NCBI GenBank assembly: GCA_050699595.1
Contig: JBOHFI010000027.1
Span: forward strand, 5,589 to 69,588
Reading direction: 5' to 3'
Length of the DNA stretch: 64,000 nt
Origin: GCA-003244245 sp050699595
Lineage (GTDB): Bacteria; Actinomycetota; Actinomycetes; Mycobacteriales; Pseudonocardiaceae
A program made the position numbers and the translations under genes. Shown here piece by piece: positions 50,636 through 62,480 of the stretch. How positions within the stretch are numbered: the first letter of the stretch is position 1; every line of letters starts with the position of its first letter. Under the pieces are notes generated by a model that saw only the letters and a list, made by a program, of their open reading frames with translations, was not told the DNA's origin and did not search any database.

Positions 50636-50713
50636 CCAGCAACTCACGAGCGAGCTGGTCGATTCTGGATGTCCACGATGGACATCAGCTCCTCAGCAGA
50701 CAGTGAGTGGCAT
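50636..50713 (-). pseudogene. Relic of a second clpB-like gene
   Basis: On the minus strand the segment reads HSLSAEELMSIVDIQ, matching HSLSTEELTSIVDIQ of the intact ClpB at 53993-54043, followed after one extra base by IDQLARELLAGL. About 50 bases are closely similar. It is a tiny fragment of an HSP100 C-terminal region left between the argS and nSTAND remnants. Confidence 0.55.
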
Positions 50714-50754
50714 CCCAGGTCACGGGACGCATCCACCCAGGATGTCCTCAACAC

Positions 50755-53108
50755 TCACCGCGGCGGACCAGGCACGGGGCAGGGCGGCCGGTAGGTCACG
50801 CCGGGAAAGTAGTGGTCCCATTCGGCGCGGGTGATGGCCGGGCGGCGGAGGGCGCAGATACGCGCGGCAATGCGGTCTGGGTCGATCTCCCACAGGCGCA
50901 CGGTTGTGTCATGGCTGGCTGTGGCTAGGGTGTGCCCGTCAGGACTGAAGGGCACCGAGTAGACGTTGTCGGTGTGGCCGACGAGGGGTGCGGCCAGAAC
51001 GACCGGGTGACCGGGATCGGTGACATTCCACAGCCGGACGGTCGTGTCGACGCTGGCGGTGGCCAGGGTGTGACCGTCAGGGCTGAACGCCAATCCGTAG
51101 ACAGGAGCCGTGTGGCCGGTGAGGGTAGCCAACTCCCGGGGATGGCTGAGGTCAGTGATATCCCACAGCTTGGCAGTCGTGTCGGAATTAGCGGTGGCCA
51201 GGACGTGACCATGGGGACTGAACGCCACCGAAACAACGAAGCCAGCATGTCTGCTGAGGGTAGCCAGCTCGTGGGGGTGACTGGGGTCGGTGACATCCCA
51301 CAACATGACAGTCCGGTCGGCGCTAGCGGTAGCCAGGACATGGCCATCGGGACTGAACACCACACCCAAGACGCCCATCTGGTGGCCGGTGAGGGTAGCC
51401 AAGTCGTGGGGGTGACTGGGGTCGGTGACATCCCACAACTTGGCCTTCCGGTCGGAGCTGGCGGTGGCCAGGGTGTGACCGTCAGGGCTGAACGCCACCG
51501 AACGGACGGCGTCACCGTGACCGCGGAGAACCGCCAACTCGCGAAGGTTGAGCGAGTCGGTAACGCGCCATAAATGAGCGGTGTTGTCCTGGCCACCAGA
51601 GGCCAGGACATCGCCTTTCGGGCTGAACGCCGCAGCGCGAACCGCGTTAGCGCTATCACCGCTGGACAGACGAGTGGGATCGGGTGTCACCAGGCTACTG
51701 ATCAGGGCGCCGCGGGCTTCGGCGGTGCCTGCGAGGCGGAAGGCAGCCAGGCTGAGTTGGGCGGCCAGGCCATGGTCGGTGGCGCGGAGCCCGATGGTGT
51801 CGCTGGCTACCTTTCGGGAGATGCTTTCCTCGCGTCCTTTGACGGCGTCGTTGCGCGCTCGGACGGCGAGGACGGTCGTGGCGGCGGTCAGGAGCAGCAT
51901 GACGCCCAGCACGGCGACGAATTGGCGCAGTCTGCGGGTGCGGAGACGGGTGGCGCGTTGCTCGTCACGCTCACGCTGGATAGCGGCGGCCAGGAAAACA
52001 CCGACCAATGGGGTCAGATCCGGATCAGCGGTATCAGCCCAGTCGCGAGCGGCAGCCAGCCGGGGCCCCTGGTAGAGGCCAGCAGGGTGGCGGCCTTCGT
52101 GGTCCCATGCGTTGGCGGCCTCCGCGAGCCGCTGCTGGATGAGCAACCCAGCGCGGTTGGTGTCGATCCACTCGCGCAGCCGCGGCCAAGCCCGCGGCAG
52201 GGCCTCATGGGCGATCTCCACGGTTAGTGGCGTGCAGGGTGACCAGGCGGGCGTGGGCCAGCACACCCAACACCGTCTCCACCGCAGCCGGATCTGCCGC
52301 ATCACCAGTGAGCCGGGTACGGTCGAGCTGGCGGCGAGTGTCGTCGGCACCCTCACCGATCTGAATCATCCGCATCAGCAGCTGACGAGCGATGCGCTGC
52401 CCGGCCGGATCCAGGCGCTCATAGGCCCGTTCCGCAGTGCCAGCGATCGCACCGCGGATACCGCCGGTGAGCCGGTAACCGCCGACGGTGAGAGTGCGAC
52501 CCTCGCGTTGCTGCCAGGTAGTCAGCAGCGCGTGCGACAGTAGCGGCAGGGTGCCCGGCTCGTACCTGGCCGCAGCCACCGCGCCTGAATCGTCAGCGCC
52601 CAGATCGGCCAGCATGACCTCGACGAGTCCGGGCTGTACTTCCATGCCCACTGCGTGGGCGGGCTTCTTGATCGCGTCACGCAGCTCGGTCATGTCCATG
52701 GCGCCCAGCAGCACCTGACCATGCCGCAGTGAATTGACCAGCTCCGGGTGGTTCGCGCAGTTGCCGTAGAAATCCGCGCGTAGTCCGAGCACGGCCAAGG
52801 CTACCGGCTGCCTGCTCTCGGAGCTGGTCGTGGCGGCACAGAGGGCGCGAACGAACAACTGCCGCTGCTGCCGGTCAACTCCGCGACCCCGGGAGTCTTC
52901 CCTCGCCCAGGGCTGACAGCAGACCCGCGCGCAGTAGTGAGGACTTCCCCGCGCCGGATGGGCCGGTAACGACCAGAGGCCCGGTCCCCTCCAATCGCTC
53001 GGTTAACCGACTCACTAACTCCGCGGTTACGCGTTCCCGACCGAAAAACCACTGAGCCTGATCAGGCCCGAAAGCGGCCAGTCCCGGGTAAGGGCAGACA
53101 TCCACCAC
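50755..53108 (-). pseudogene. nSTAND-type NTPase with WD40 repeats, deleted and frameshifted
   Basis: The 5' segment (GTG 53108) has PYPGLAAFGPDQAQWFFGRE and a P-loop GPSGAGKSSLLRAG. Sequence normally holding Walker B is missing at ~52910, where the frame changes to VDRQQRQLFVRALCAATT. A second shift near 52215 leads to LTVEIAHEALPRAWPRLREWI, a membrane helix (FVAVLGVMLLLTAATTVLAV) and seven WD40 repeats with GHTLATAS.D.T..LWDV units. Such proteins (STAND NTPases) act in signalling or anti-phage defence. This copy is not functional unless the assembly is wrong. Confidence 0.78.
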
Positions 53109-53254
53109 CTCGCCGTCCCGGCCGCCAGACCACGACGACGGTGCTTCTGGGGTGACCGCGGCGTGGGGGCGACAGGCATAGGGACGGTCGGCCAGCGCAT
53201 CACGTCCCGTGGTCCACCGCGCGACGTCCCCCGCGCAAGCGGCGACGAAACGCT

Positions 53255-53446
53255 CTACGAAATCCTGGGTAGATCGACGACCGTCTCCTCCGTGCCGAAA
53301 CCAGCGATAACGGTCAGATCGACGTCCCGGGTCAACCGGGGCTCACCCCAGCGGAGCACCGCGAGCCCACCGATGAAGCAGTAGCGAAACGATCGCTTGC
53401 GGCACAGCCCGCCGACCTCAGCAGCGGCCTCGAGAATGGGGTTCAC
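53255..53446 (-). pseudogene. Nucleotidyltransferase-type toxin, truncated
   Basis: GTG 53446 overlaps the partner's stop (GTGA). The 63 residues begin VNPILEAAAEVGGLCRKRSF, then CFIGGLAVLRWGEPRLTRDVDLTVIAGFG, the GG-x-DxD catalytic start of AbiEii-like/MNT nucleotidyltransferase toxins. The frame stops soon after, and the C-terminal ~120 residues of the family are missing. A neighbouring frame (FVERFVAACAGDVARW) may be the lost continuation. Confidence 0.68.
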
Positions 53447-53667
53447 CGTGCGGCGGCTCGAGCGAAAATCCTCTGCTGCTCGACCAGGCCCGAGCCACCG
53501 CTCTTGGGCGGCAGGTGGGGCACGAGATCGAGCAGAGCGAGGACCGCCTCCAGCGCCTGCGCCTCGGTGATCGTCCGGAGGTCGCGGCGCCGCACGTCCG
53601 CCAGAGCCGGTCCGGCCTCTCGCCACCGGTTGACGAGTTCCCGCTCACTGTCCCGTGGCACCCGCAT
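53443..53667 (-). CDS. Small antitoxin-like partner of the truncated nucleotidyltransferase
   Basis: ATG 53667 gives 74 residues (MRVPRDSERELVNRWREAGP... with DLRTITEAQALEAVLALLDLV and a C-terminal SGLVEQQRIFARAA). Small helical genes of this form precede nucleotidyltransferase toxins in type IV-like modules. The four-base overlap with the toxin supports pairing. With a broken toxin it is probably a relic, though its own frame is intact. Confidence 0.6.
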   Translation of the reverse strand: MRVPRDSERELVNRWREAGPALADVRRRDLRTITEAQALEAVLALLDLVPHLPPKSGGSGLVEQQRIFARAAAR

Positions 53668-53722
53668 ACCTCTAGCGTAAGCGCGATCATGGGAGGCAGC
53701 TAGCACAACCCACCCAGTCACA

Positions 53723-56335
<2,613 letters not shown>

Positions 56336-56402
56336 GCTCGACGCGTTCCCTCCCGCAGTGTCGTCTGACGGTGGCTTCTCCAGCTGGTTCAACGTGAGAA
56401 AA

Positions 56403-56423
56403 GTTGAGTGTGTTCCGCTCAAG
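56403..56423. promoter_or_regulatory. HAIR (HspR) operator upstream of clpB
   Basis: GTTGAGT-N7-GCTCAAG matches the HspR consensus CTTGAGT-N7-ACTCAAG at 12 of 14 positions, with correct spacing. It is 68-88 bases upstream of the clpB start, inside the clpB/flavohemoprotein divergent region. Confidence 0.75.
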
Positions 56424-56585
56424 CTCGGTGGATCCCGCGATCGTGGAGCCCACCGGAGGACCAGCGGCGCACTGAAGTACCAGCGGCGCACTGTAGCGGC
56501 CGTCCGGGCAGTGCCATACGATTTCGCAGCAGCCACGAGGCGTCCACCCGTTTGCCATCCACCCTGGAGAAGACGCTCCCGGACC

Positions 56586-57764
56586 ATGACAGCCGATCCA
56601 GTACGGAGCCCCGCTCCCCCACCCGAGCACCAGCTTCGCTGCACGGGTGGAGCTTCGATCATGGTCCAGCTGATCCGCGAGAGCTACGCACAGGTCCAGT
56701 CGCGTGCTGAGGACGTCGCCCAATTCTTCTACGCGATGCTGTTCGCCATCGCGCCGGACACCCGTGAGTTGTTCTCGGCGAACATGCAGGTGCAGCGCAG
56801 CCGGTTCGTGCGCGGTCTGGCGCACGTCGTGCAGAACGTCGACCGGCCCGACGAGCTGGTGCCGTTCCTGCGCCAGCTGGGCCGCGACCACCGTAAGTTC
56901 GGGGTGCTGGCGCAGCACTATGACGCGATGGGGACCGCGCTGGTGACCGCGCTGAAGCAGTACGCGGGTCCGGCCTGGACACTGCAAGTGGAGACGGCAT
57001 GGCGCGACGCCTACGGCCTGGTCGCCAAGACGATGCAGGAGGCGGCCGAGGCGGAACGGGGCCCCGCGTGGTGGACCGCGCGGGTCGCCGATCACCACCG
57101 GCTGACCTGGGACCTGGCGGTGGTTCGCGTCACCCTCGAACGACCGGTGCCGTACCGGGCCGGGCAGTACGTCAGCGTGGAGGTACCTCAGCGGCCGCGG
57201 TTGTGGCGTTATCTGTCTCCCGCGAACACCCCGCGCCCGGACGGGTCGATCGAGTTCCACATCCGCGCGGTACCGGGGGGCTCGGTCAGCCGGTCGATCG
57301 TCGGGCACACCCAGGTCGGCGACACCTGGCGGATCGGCTCGCCGATGGGTCTCATGACGGTGGACCGCAGCTCCGGCCGGGACGTCGTGATGGTCGCCGG
57401 CGGCACCGGAACGGCCCCCATGCGCGCCATCCTCGAAGATCTCACCCGGTGGGGTGACAACCCGGAGGTGACGATGTTCGTCGGCGGCCGGACCCGGGCC
57501 GACCTCCACGACCTCGACACCTTCACCGCCATGACCGCGACGAATCCCTGGCTGACGGTGATCCCGGTGGTCGAGTCGTACCCGAGGATGGCGGGGATGG
57601 AGTACGGGACACTCGCCGATGCGGTCACTCGCTTCGGCGCGTGGCCGGACCGGGACGTGCTGGTCTGCGGCTCTCCGGCGATGATCAGGGCCACCGTGTC
57701 CCGGATGCTGGTCGCCGGCACCCCACTGGACCGGATCACCTACGACCCGTTCACGGTCGATTAG
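56586..57764 (+). CDS. Globin-FAD/NAD reductase (flavohemoprotein-like)
   Basis: The 392-residue protein has a globin domain at ~25-155 (proximal-His region VLAQHYDAMGTAL and HRKFGVLAQHY) and a ferredoxin-reductase part: WRYLSPANTPRPDGSIEFHIR (FAD/flavin), IVGHTQVGDTWRIGSPMG, VVMVAGGTGTAPMRAILEDL (NAD), VLVCGSPAMIRATV. It probably oxidises nitric oxide to nitrate or acts in oxidative stress. It is divergent from clpB, sharing the intergenic region with the HAIR site. Confidence 0.88.
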   Translation: MTADPVRSPAPPPEHQLRCTGGASIMVQLIRESYAQVQSRAEDVAQFFYAMLFAIAPDTRELFSANMQVQRSRFVRGLAHVVQNVDRPDELVPFLRQLGRDHRKFGVLAQHYDAMGTALVTALKQYAGPAWTLQVETAWRDAYGLVAKTMQEAAEAERGPAWWTARVADHHRLTWDLAVVRVTLERPVPYRAGQYVSVEVPQRPRLWRYLSPANTPRPDGSIEFHIRAVPGGSVSRSIVGHTQVGDTWRIGSPMGLMTVDRSSGRDVVMVAGGTGTAPMRAILEDLTRWGDNPEVTMFVGGRTRADLHDLDTFTAMTATNPWLTVIPVVESYPRMAGMEYGTLADAVTRFGAWPDRDVLVCGSPAMIRATVSRMLVAGTPLDRITYDPFTVD

Positions 57765-57873
57765 CTGACCGACCGGCCCGACGTGGTCGCCCATGGCGAG
57801 ACGGAATCTTCTTGTCTGGCCTCTGGCCTGAACCCCCGAAATTGTCAGGGGTGGGAGCGACAATGGTTACGTG

Positions 57874-59148
57874 ATGGACACACGGTTGGACCCGAGGCAG
57901 GCGATGGTCGCCGGCCTCACCCAGTGGCGTGAGGTGATCGCTGAGTGTGACGACGCGGGGTTGCGGGATCAGGTCCGGGACATCGAGCCGGTGTCCCGGA
58001 TGCTGCATTCGGTGATGCTGGAGGCGGTCGCGGAGCTGGGCTCCCGCACCATCGCGGCGAGCGCCGGGTTCGGGACCACGAAACGGCTGCTCGCCGGGAT
58101 GCTGCACCTGTCCGCCACCGAAGCCCGCACTCGAGTCGCCCACGCCACACACCTCGCCGCCCGCCGCACCCTGAACGGCGAAGTGCTGCCGCCGAAGCTA
58201 CCGAACACCGCCGCCACGCTGGCCACCGGGGAGATCGGACCGGCACAGGTCCGGGTCATCGCCGAGACGATGGACGCGATCCCCGGCTCGGTCAGCGCCA
58301 CCGACCGTGACGCCGCAGAAGCCGACCTGGCCCGCTACGCCCGCTCGTTCGACCCCACCTCACTACACAAGATCGGGCGACACATCCTCGCCTACCTCGA
58401 TCAGGATGGTCCCCAACCCCGCGAGGAGCCCGAACCCGCTCCCGCAGTGGGAGAACTCCGGTTACGCGAGCGCCGCGACGGACGCCTAGGACTCGAAGGA
58501 TTCCTGGAACCGGAGCACAGTGCCGCGTTCCGTGCCTTGATCGAGCAATTCGCCTCACCCCGGCCCGCCGCTGAGGGCATCCCCGACCCGCGCACCACCC
58601 CCCAGCGCAACGCCGACGCCCTGCTGGAGGTCTGCGGGCTCGCCCGCGCCGCGCAGGACTGCCCCACCACCGCCGGAGAACCCCCACACCTGACCGTCAC
58701 CATCGGCTGGGACGCGCTGCGCACCGGACTCGGGGACGCGACCCTGGACTACGGCACCCACGTCAGCGCATCCGAAACCCGCAGGTGGGCCTGCGACGCA
58801 AAGATCATCCCTATCGTCCTGGGCGGGGCATCCGAACCCCTCGACGTCGGCCGGGCCATGTGCACTGTCCCTCTGTCCCTCCGCCGAGCGCTCGTCGCAC
58901 GGGACCGCGGCTGCGCCTTCCCCGGCTGCGACCGGCCACCGGGACTCTGCCACGCACAGCACTGCCAACACTGGGCCGACGGCGGTGAGACCACGGTAGA
59001 AAATTGTGTCCTCCTGTGCGAGGTCCATCACCAGCACGTGCACCACACCGGCTGGAAGATCCTCACCCACCCCGACCACGCCGAATTCATCCCACCCGTG
59101 ACCATCGACCCAGACCGCAGACCACTGCGCAACCCACTCCGCTGCTAG
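57874..59148 (+). CDS. 13E12-repeat/DUF222 HNH endonuclease family protein
   Basis: The ~424-residue protein has an N-terminal DUF222 helical domain (~15-300; LAGMLHLSATEARTRV, LPNTAATLATGEIGPAQVRVI) and a C-terminal HNH domain: RALVARDRGCAFPGCDRPPGLCHAQHCQHWADGGET, then NCVLLCEVHHQHVHHTGW with C/H zinc ligands and the catalytic H-N-H. Such 13E12-type genes are numerous in Actinobacteria and behave like dispersed elements; function unknown. ATG 57874 or GTG 57871. Confidence 0.92.
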   Translation: MDTRLDPRQAMVAGLTQWREVIAECDDAGLRDQVRDIEPVSRMLHSVMLEAVAELGSRTIAASAGFGTTKRLLAGMLHLSATEARTRVAHATHLAARRTLNGEVLPPKLPNTAATLATGEIGPAQVRVIAETMDAIPGSVSATDRDAAEADLARYARSFDPTSLHKIGRHILAYLDQDGPQPREEPEPAPAVGELRLRERRDGRLGLEGFLEPEHSAAFRALIEQFASPRPAAEGIPDPRTTPQRNADALLEVCGLARAAQDCPTTAGEPPHLTVTIGWDALRTGLGDATLDYGTHVSASETRRWACDAKIIPIVLGGASEPLDVGRAMCTVPLSLRRALVARDRGCAFPGCDRPPGLCHAQHCQHWADGGETTVENCVLLCEVHHQHVHHTGWKILTHPDHAEFIPPVTIDPDRRPLRNPLRC

Positions 59149-59240
59149 TAGCGGCGGTCGGTCGATCCGCATCCTCATTGGATCACGTGGGGTGACTGTG
59201 CTCATGGCAGTGGGCGTAACGTCCGATGTGAGGGGGAAGC

Positions 59241-60596
59241 ATGATTCGATCGCGAGCCGTGGCCGAGTGGATCACGCGTGAGCTGCCGGGGCTCGTGGAG
59301 CAGCACGGGGTGCCCGGCGCGCAGGTCGCGGTGCTGGTGGATGGTGAGGTACTCGACGCCGCGGCCGGTGTGCTCAACACCGCCACCGGGGTCCCGGTCA
59401 CGACTGACGCGGTGTTCCAGATCGGGTCGATCACCAAGGTGTGGACGGCGACGCTGGTGCAGCAGCTGGTCAACGAGGGGCGCCTCGACCTGGACCGGCC
59501 GCTGCGCGAGTACCTGCCGGAGTTCCAGCTCGCCGACAAGACGGCAAGTCAGACAGTGACGCCCCGGCAGTTGCTCTGCCACACGGCGGGCTTCGAGGGT
59601 GACCTGTTCACCGACACCGGCAACAACGAGGACGCGGTCGAGAAGTACGTAGCCACCCTCGTCGACGCCGCGCAGGTGTTCCCGCCGGGAGAGCGGTTCT
59701 CGTACTGCAACAGCGGTTATGTGGTGCTGGGGCGGCTGCTGGAGGTCGTGCGGGGCAAGCCGTTCAACACCGTGCTGCGCGAACGGCTGATCACACCGCA
59801 CGGCCTCGAGCATGTCGCGACGAACATCGGAGAGGCGATCCTGGAACGGCCGGCGATCGGTCACGTGCGCACAGCGCCGGGCGAGCCGGTGGCGCCCGCG
59901 CCGGTGTGGTCACTGGTGGCGTCGAACGCACCGGCGGGGTCGACGCTGGCGATGCGCGCCCGGAGCCTGCTCGGGTTCGCGCGGATGCACCTGTCCGACC
60001 CCAGTTTCGACATGATGCGCCAGCCGCAGGTCGTGCTGCCCGATCTGGGGATGCCGCGCGCTTACTGCGGCCTGGGCTGGATGCTGTTCGACTACCCGGG
60101 CGGCGCAGTGATCGGCCATGACGGTGGGACCATCGGGCAGGCCGCGTTCCTGCGCATCGTGCCAGAGACCGGCATCGCCGTGGCGCTGCTGGCCAACGGC
60201 GGTGACGTGGTGCCGATGTACCACCAGGTGTTCGGGCACCTGCTGGCCGAGCTGGCCGGCGTCGAGCTGCCCGCCCTACCCGTCCCACCAGCCGATCCCC
60301 ATCCCGTTGACGCCGACCGGGTCAGCGGGACCTACCGGAGCACCCTGGTCGATCTGGAATTTAGCGTTGACGCCGAGGGCAGAGCGTGGCTGCGCCGCGT
60401 GGAGCGCGCCGAGGAGGCCACGCTGGTGATACCGGAGACCGTGGTCGAGATGGTCCGGCTCCGCGACGACGCGCTGATCACGGTGGAGCCGCAGGGAGGC
60501 ATCCATCAGATCATCGGCCTGCTCGGCTCGGACCAGAGTGGTCGGGTGAAGTTCCTGTATGGCGGCGGTCGCGCCGTCGCGCGAGTGCCGGTATGA
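59241..60596 (+). CDS. Serine hydrolase, class C beta-lactamase/esterase fold
   Basis: The 451-residue protein has the S-x-x-K motif SITK (~residue 72), Y-x-N as YCNSGY (~156) and a downstream HDGGTIGQAA acting as the KTG-like motif. No signal peptide, so cytosolic. These proteins include esterases, peptidases and DD-carboxypeptidase-like enzymes. The last ~110 residues form a beta-rich extra domain. Substrate unknown. Confidence 0.9.
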   Translation: MIRSRAVAEWITRELPGLVEQHGVPGAQVAVLVDGEVLDAAAGVLNTATGVPVTTDAVFQIGSITKVWTATLVQQLVNEGRLDLDRPLREYLPEFQLADKTASQTVTPRQLLCHTAGFEGDLFTDTGNNEDAVEKYVATLVDAAQVFPPGERFSYCNSGYVVLGRLLEVVRGKPFNTVLRERLITPHGLEHVATNIGEAILERPAIGHVRTAPGEPVAPAPVWSLVASNAPAGSTLAMRARSLLGFARMHLSDPSFDMMRQPQVVLPDLGMPRAYCGLGWMLFDYPGGAVIGHDGGTIGQAAFLRIVPETGIAVALLANGGDVVPMYHQVFGHLLAELAGVELPALPVPPADPHPVDADRVSGTYRSTLVDLEFSVDAEGRAWLRRVERAEEATLVIPETVVEMVRLRDDALITVEPQGGIHQIIGLLGSDQSGRVKFLYGGGRAVARVPV

Positions 60597-60641
60597 GCGG
60601 GTTACCCCAGCAGCGCGCCGCCGATCTCGAACCACCCGAGA
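60597..60641 (+). repeat. Direct repeat, left copy (fragment of the 62043 gene)
   Basis: Resembles 62122-62166 in ~41 of 45 positions; the core CCAGCAGCGCGCCGCCGATCT is identical. On the minus strand it encodes WFEIGGALLG, matching VWFQIGGALLE of the intact gene at 62043-62447. It lies directly after the serine hydrolase stop and brackets the peptide/methyltransferase pair. Confidence 0.7.
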
Positions 60642-60737
60642 CAGAGGGACACGGCTAGGTCAGGCGGGTCGCGGCTACCCGCTGTGCGATGGTGGGGACC
60701 GGTGGCGGCACCGTAACCAGCGTTGGAGGTGACTCAC

Positions 60738-60896
60738 ATGGGCACACGAGACACTAGTGGGGATGCGCAAGTGAGGAACCCGGACCCGTCAAAGTGGGAG
60801 AAGCCCCACGACTACGGCGAAGGTAAGCACGCCGGTGAGCTGGAAGACGACGAGAACACCGAGGAAGAGGAGGATCCTGCCGGTGACGACGGCTGA
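60738..60896 (+). CDS. Acidic peptide, candidate imiditide-type RiPP precursor (52 aa)
   Basis: ATG 60738 follows GGAGGTGA with ideal spacing. The peptide begins MGTRDTSGDAQVRNPDPSKW, has a central EKPHDYGEGKHAGELEDDEN and ends EDPAGDDG. It is strongly acidic with no Cys and several Asp-Gly/Asp-Asp sites. Its stop is inside the PIMT gene (14-base overlap). A peptide/PIMT pair with no other modifying enzyme matches the imiditide arrangement known from the literature, where the methyltransferase makes an aspartimide. It could also be an unrelated small acidic protein. Confidence 0.6.
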   Translation: MGTRDTSGDAQVRNPDPSKWEKPHDYGEGKHAGELEDDENTEEEEDPAGDDG

Positions 60897-62025
60897 TCGT
60901 CTGGTCGTCGAGCTGGCCGGCAAGATCCCCGCTGCATGGGCTGATGCGATCAGCGAGGTGGACCGGGCGGGCTTCATCCCGGCCCGGGTCTGGGTATACG
61001 ACGAGGACAACGAACCACGGCCACTGGACTGGGAGACCGACCCGCAGCGTTGGTGGTGGGTGGTCTACTCCGATACGGCGATCATGACCCAGTTCGACAA
61101 CGGCGCCACGGTATGGCCGGACACCACCGGGGAGCACCCCACGAGCTCGGCGTCCCAGCCCTCTCTCGTGCTGGACATGCTCGCCGCTTTGGACGTGCGT
61201 GAGGGGCACCGGGTACTGGAGATCGGCACCGGCACCGGCTACAACGCCGCGCTGCTGGCCGCCCGCCTGGGCGACGACGCGGTGACCACCATCGAGATCG
61301 ACGCCACAGTGGCCCAGCAGGCCCGCGCTGATCTCGCCGCCGCCGGGTACACCCCCACCATGATCACCGACGACGGCACGGCCGGCTACCCGGGCGGCGC
61401 ACCGTATGACCGGATCATCGCCACCGCGTCGGTCCGGCCCGGCGAACTGCCCTACCCCTGGGTCACCCAGACCCGACCCGGCGGGATCATCGTCACCCCC
61501 TGGGGACCGGACTACCACAACGGCGTCCTGGCGCGCCTGGTCGTGGACTCCGACGGCACCGCATCCGGGCGCCTGTCGGGCAATCTGGCCTTCATGCGCC
61601 TGCGCGCCCAGCAGGACACGCCCTGCCCGCTGGATTACGGCGAGGTCGGCGACGCGCAGGAGACCACGACGAGCCTGTGGGTCTACGAGGTGGTCGGCGA
61701 GTTCTCCGGCGCGCTCACCGTCGGTCTGTTGGTCCCCCACTGTCACAAGATCGTGGAAGACGATCCCGACGACGAGTACCACCACCTCGTCCGGGTCCAT
61801 GACCCGATCACGGGTTCCTGGGCCACCGTCGACGTCCACCGCGGACCCGCGGCCTACCCCGTTCGCCAGCACGGTCCTCGACGGCTCTGGGACGAGATCG
61901 AGCAGGCCCACGCCTGGTGGGTCACCCACGACCGGCCGACCTACACCCGGCTCGGCATCACCGTGACCGACACCGAGCAGTGGACCTGGCTCGACCACCC
62001 CGACCAGCGAGTAGCAACCACGTGA
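60883..62025 (+). CDS. PIMT-like protein isoaspartyl O-methyltransferase, candidate RiPP enzyme
   Basis: GTG 60883 follows GAGGAGG in the peptide gene. The 380-residue protein has the PIMT fold: ASQPSLVLDMLAALDVREGHRVLEIGTGTGYNAALLA (SAM motif I), TTIEIDATVA, YDRIIATASV, and PGGIIVTPWG. The N-terminal ~70 and C-terminal ~130 residues (HNGVLARLVVDSDGTASGRL..., YHHLVRVHDPITGSW) are extra to housekeeping PIMT, as in RiPP-linked methyltransferases. It would methylate an Asp in the preceding peptide, leading to aspartimide. Substrate is inferred. Confidence 0.82.
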   Translation: MTTADRLVVELAGKIPAAWADAISEVDRAGFIPARVWVYDEDNEPRPLDWETDPQRWWWVVYSDTAIMTQFDNGATVWPDTTGEHPTSSASQPSLVLDMLAALDVREGHRVLEIGTGTGYNAALLAARLGDDAVTTIEIDATVAQQARADLAAAGYTPTMITDDGTAGYPGGAPYDRIIATASVRPGELPYPWVTQTRPGGIIVTPWGPDYHNGVLARLVVDSDGTASGRLSGNLAFMRLRAQQDTPCPLDYGEVGDAQETTTSLWVYEVVGEFSGALTVGLLVPHCHKIVEDDPDDEYHHLVRVHDPITGSWATVDVHRGPAAYPVRQHGPRRLWDEIEQAHAWWVTHDRPTYTRLGITVTDTEQWTWLDHPDQRVATT

Positions 62026-62042
62026 CCCCGCCACTGGCCCGA

Positions 62043-62447
62043 TCAGTCGTGCTCGGTTCGTCCACCCAAACGGCCGGCGGCGGATGGTGGGTCAGGTGCC
62101 AGGCGGTGGCGACCGCGTTCGGCGGGGTACTCCAGCAGCGCGCCGCCGATCTGGAACCACACGATGCAGGGGAAGTAGCGGCGGCACCAGGGGAGGGGGA
62201 ACAGGTGGTGGCGCCGGCTGACGCGGTGGCAGCCGCGGCAGCGGCCCGTGCGGGTAACCGGCTGGTGGTCGAGCAGGACGGACCGCAACGCGTCGATCGC
62301 CCCGGTGTGGTATCCTCTTCGCTCCAGTTCGGTGAGTTCGTCCCACACTGAGCGGACGAACCTGCGCTGGTGGGGTTGGTCCGCCAGCCAGTCCACGGTC
62401 CGGGCCGGCAGGTCGGCGTCGGGTCGCGGTGGGCGGGTCGTCGCCAT
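62043..62447 (-). CDS. Conserved hypothetical His/Cys-containing protein (134 aa)
   Basis: ATG 62447 gives a protein with a C-x2-C and multiple His: GRCRGCHRVSRRHHLFPLPWCRRYFP, then CIVWFQIGGALLEYP. The N-terminal part (WLADQPHQRRFVRSVWDELTELERRGYHTGAIDALRS) is helical. Family unknown. The 62122-62166 part is duplicated at 60597-60641. Confidence 0.6.
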   Translation of the reverse strand: MATTRPPRPDADLPARTVDWLADQPHQRRFVRSVWDELTELERRGYHTGAIDALRSVLLDHQPVTRTGRCRGCHRVSRRHHLFPLPWCRRYFPCIVWFQIGGALLEYPAERGRHRLAPDPPSAAGRLGGRTEHD

Positions 62448-62480
62448 GGGGGGCTCGCCCCGGCGTCACACGGGGCCCGG

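Noticed and set aside
56336..56662. A longer in-frame start for ClpB
   Set aside because: ClpB homologues start at MDSFNPTTKT-type sequence; the extension crosses the HAIR operator and the flavohemoprotein promoter.
57874..59148. A transposase or group II intron for the 13E12 gene
   Set aside because: The HNH/DUF222 architecture is clear; no terminal repeats or reverse-transcriptase domain are visible.
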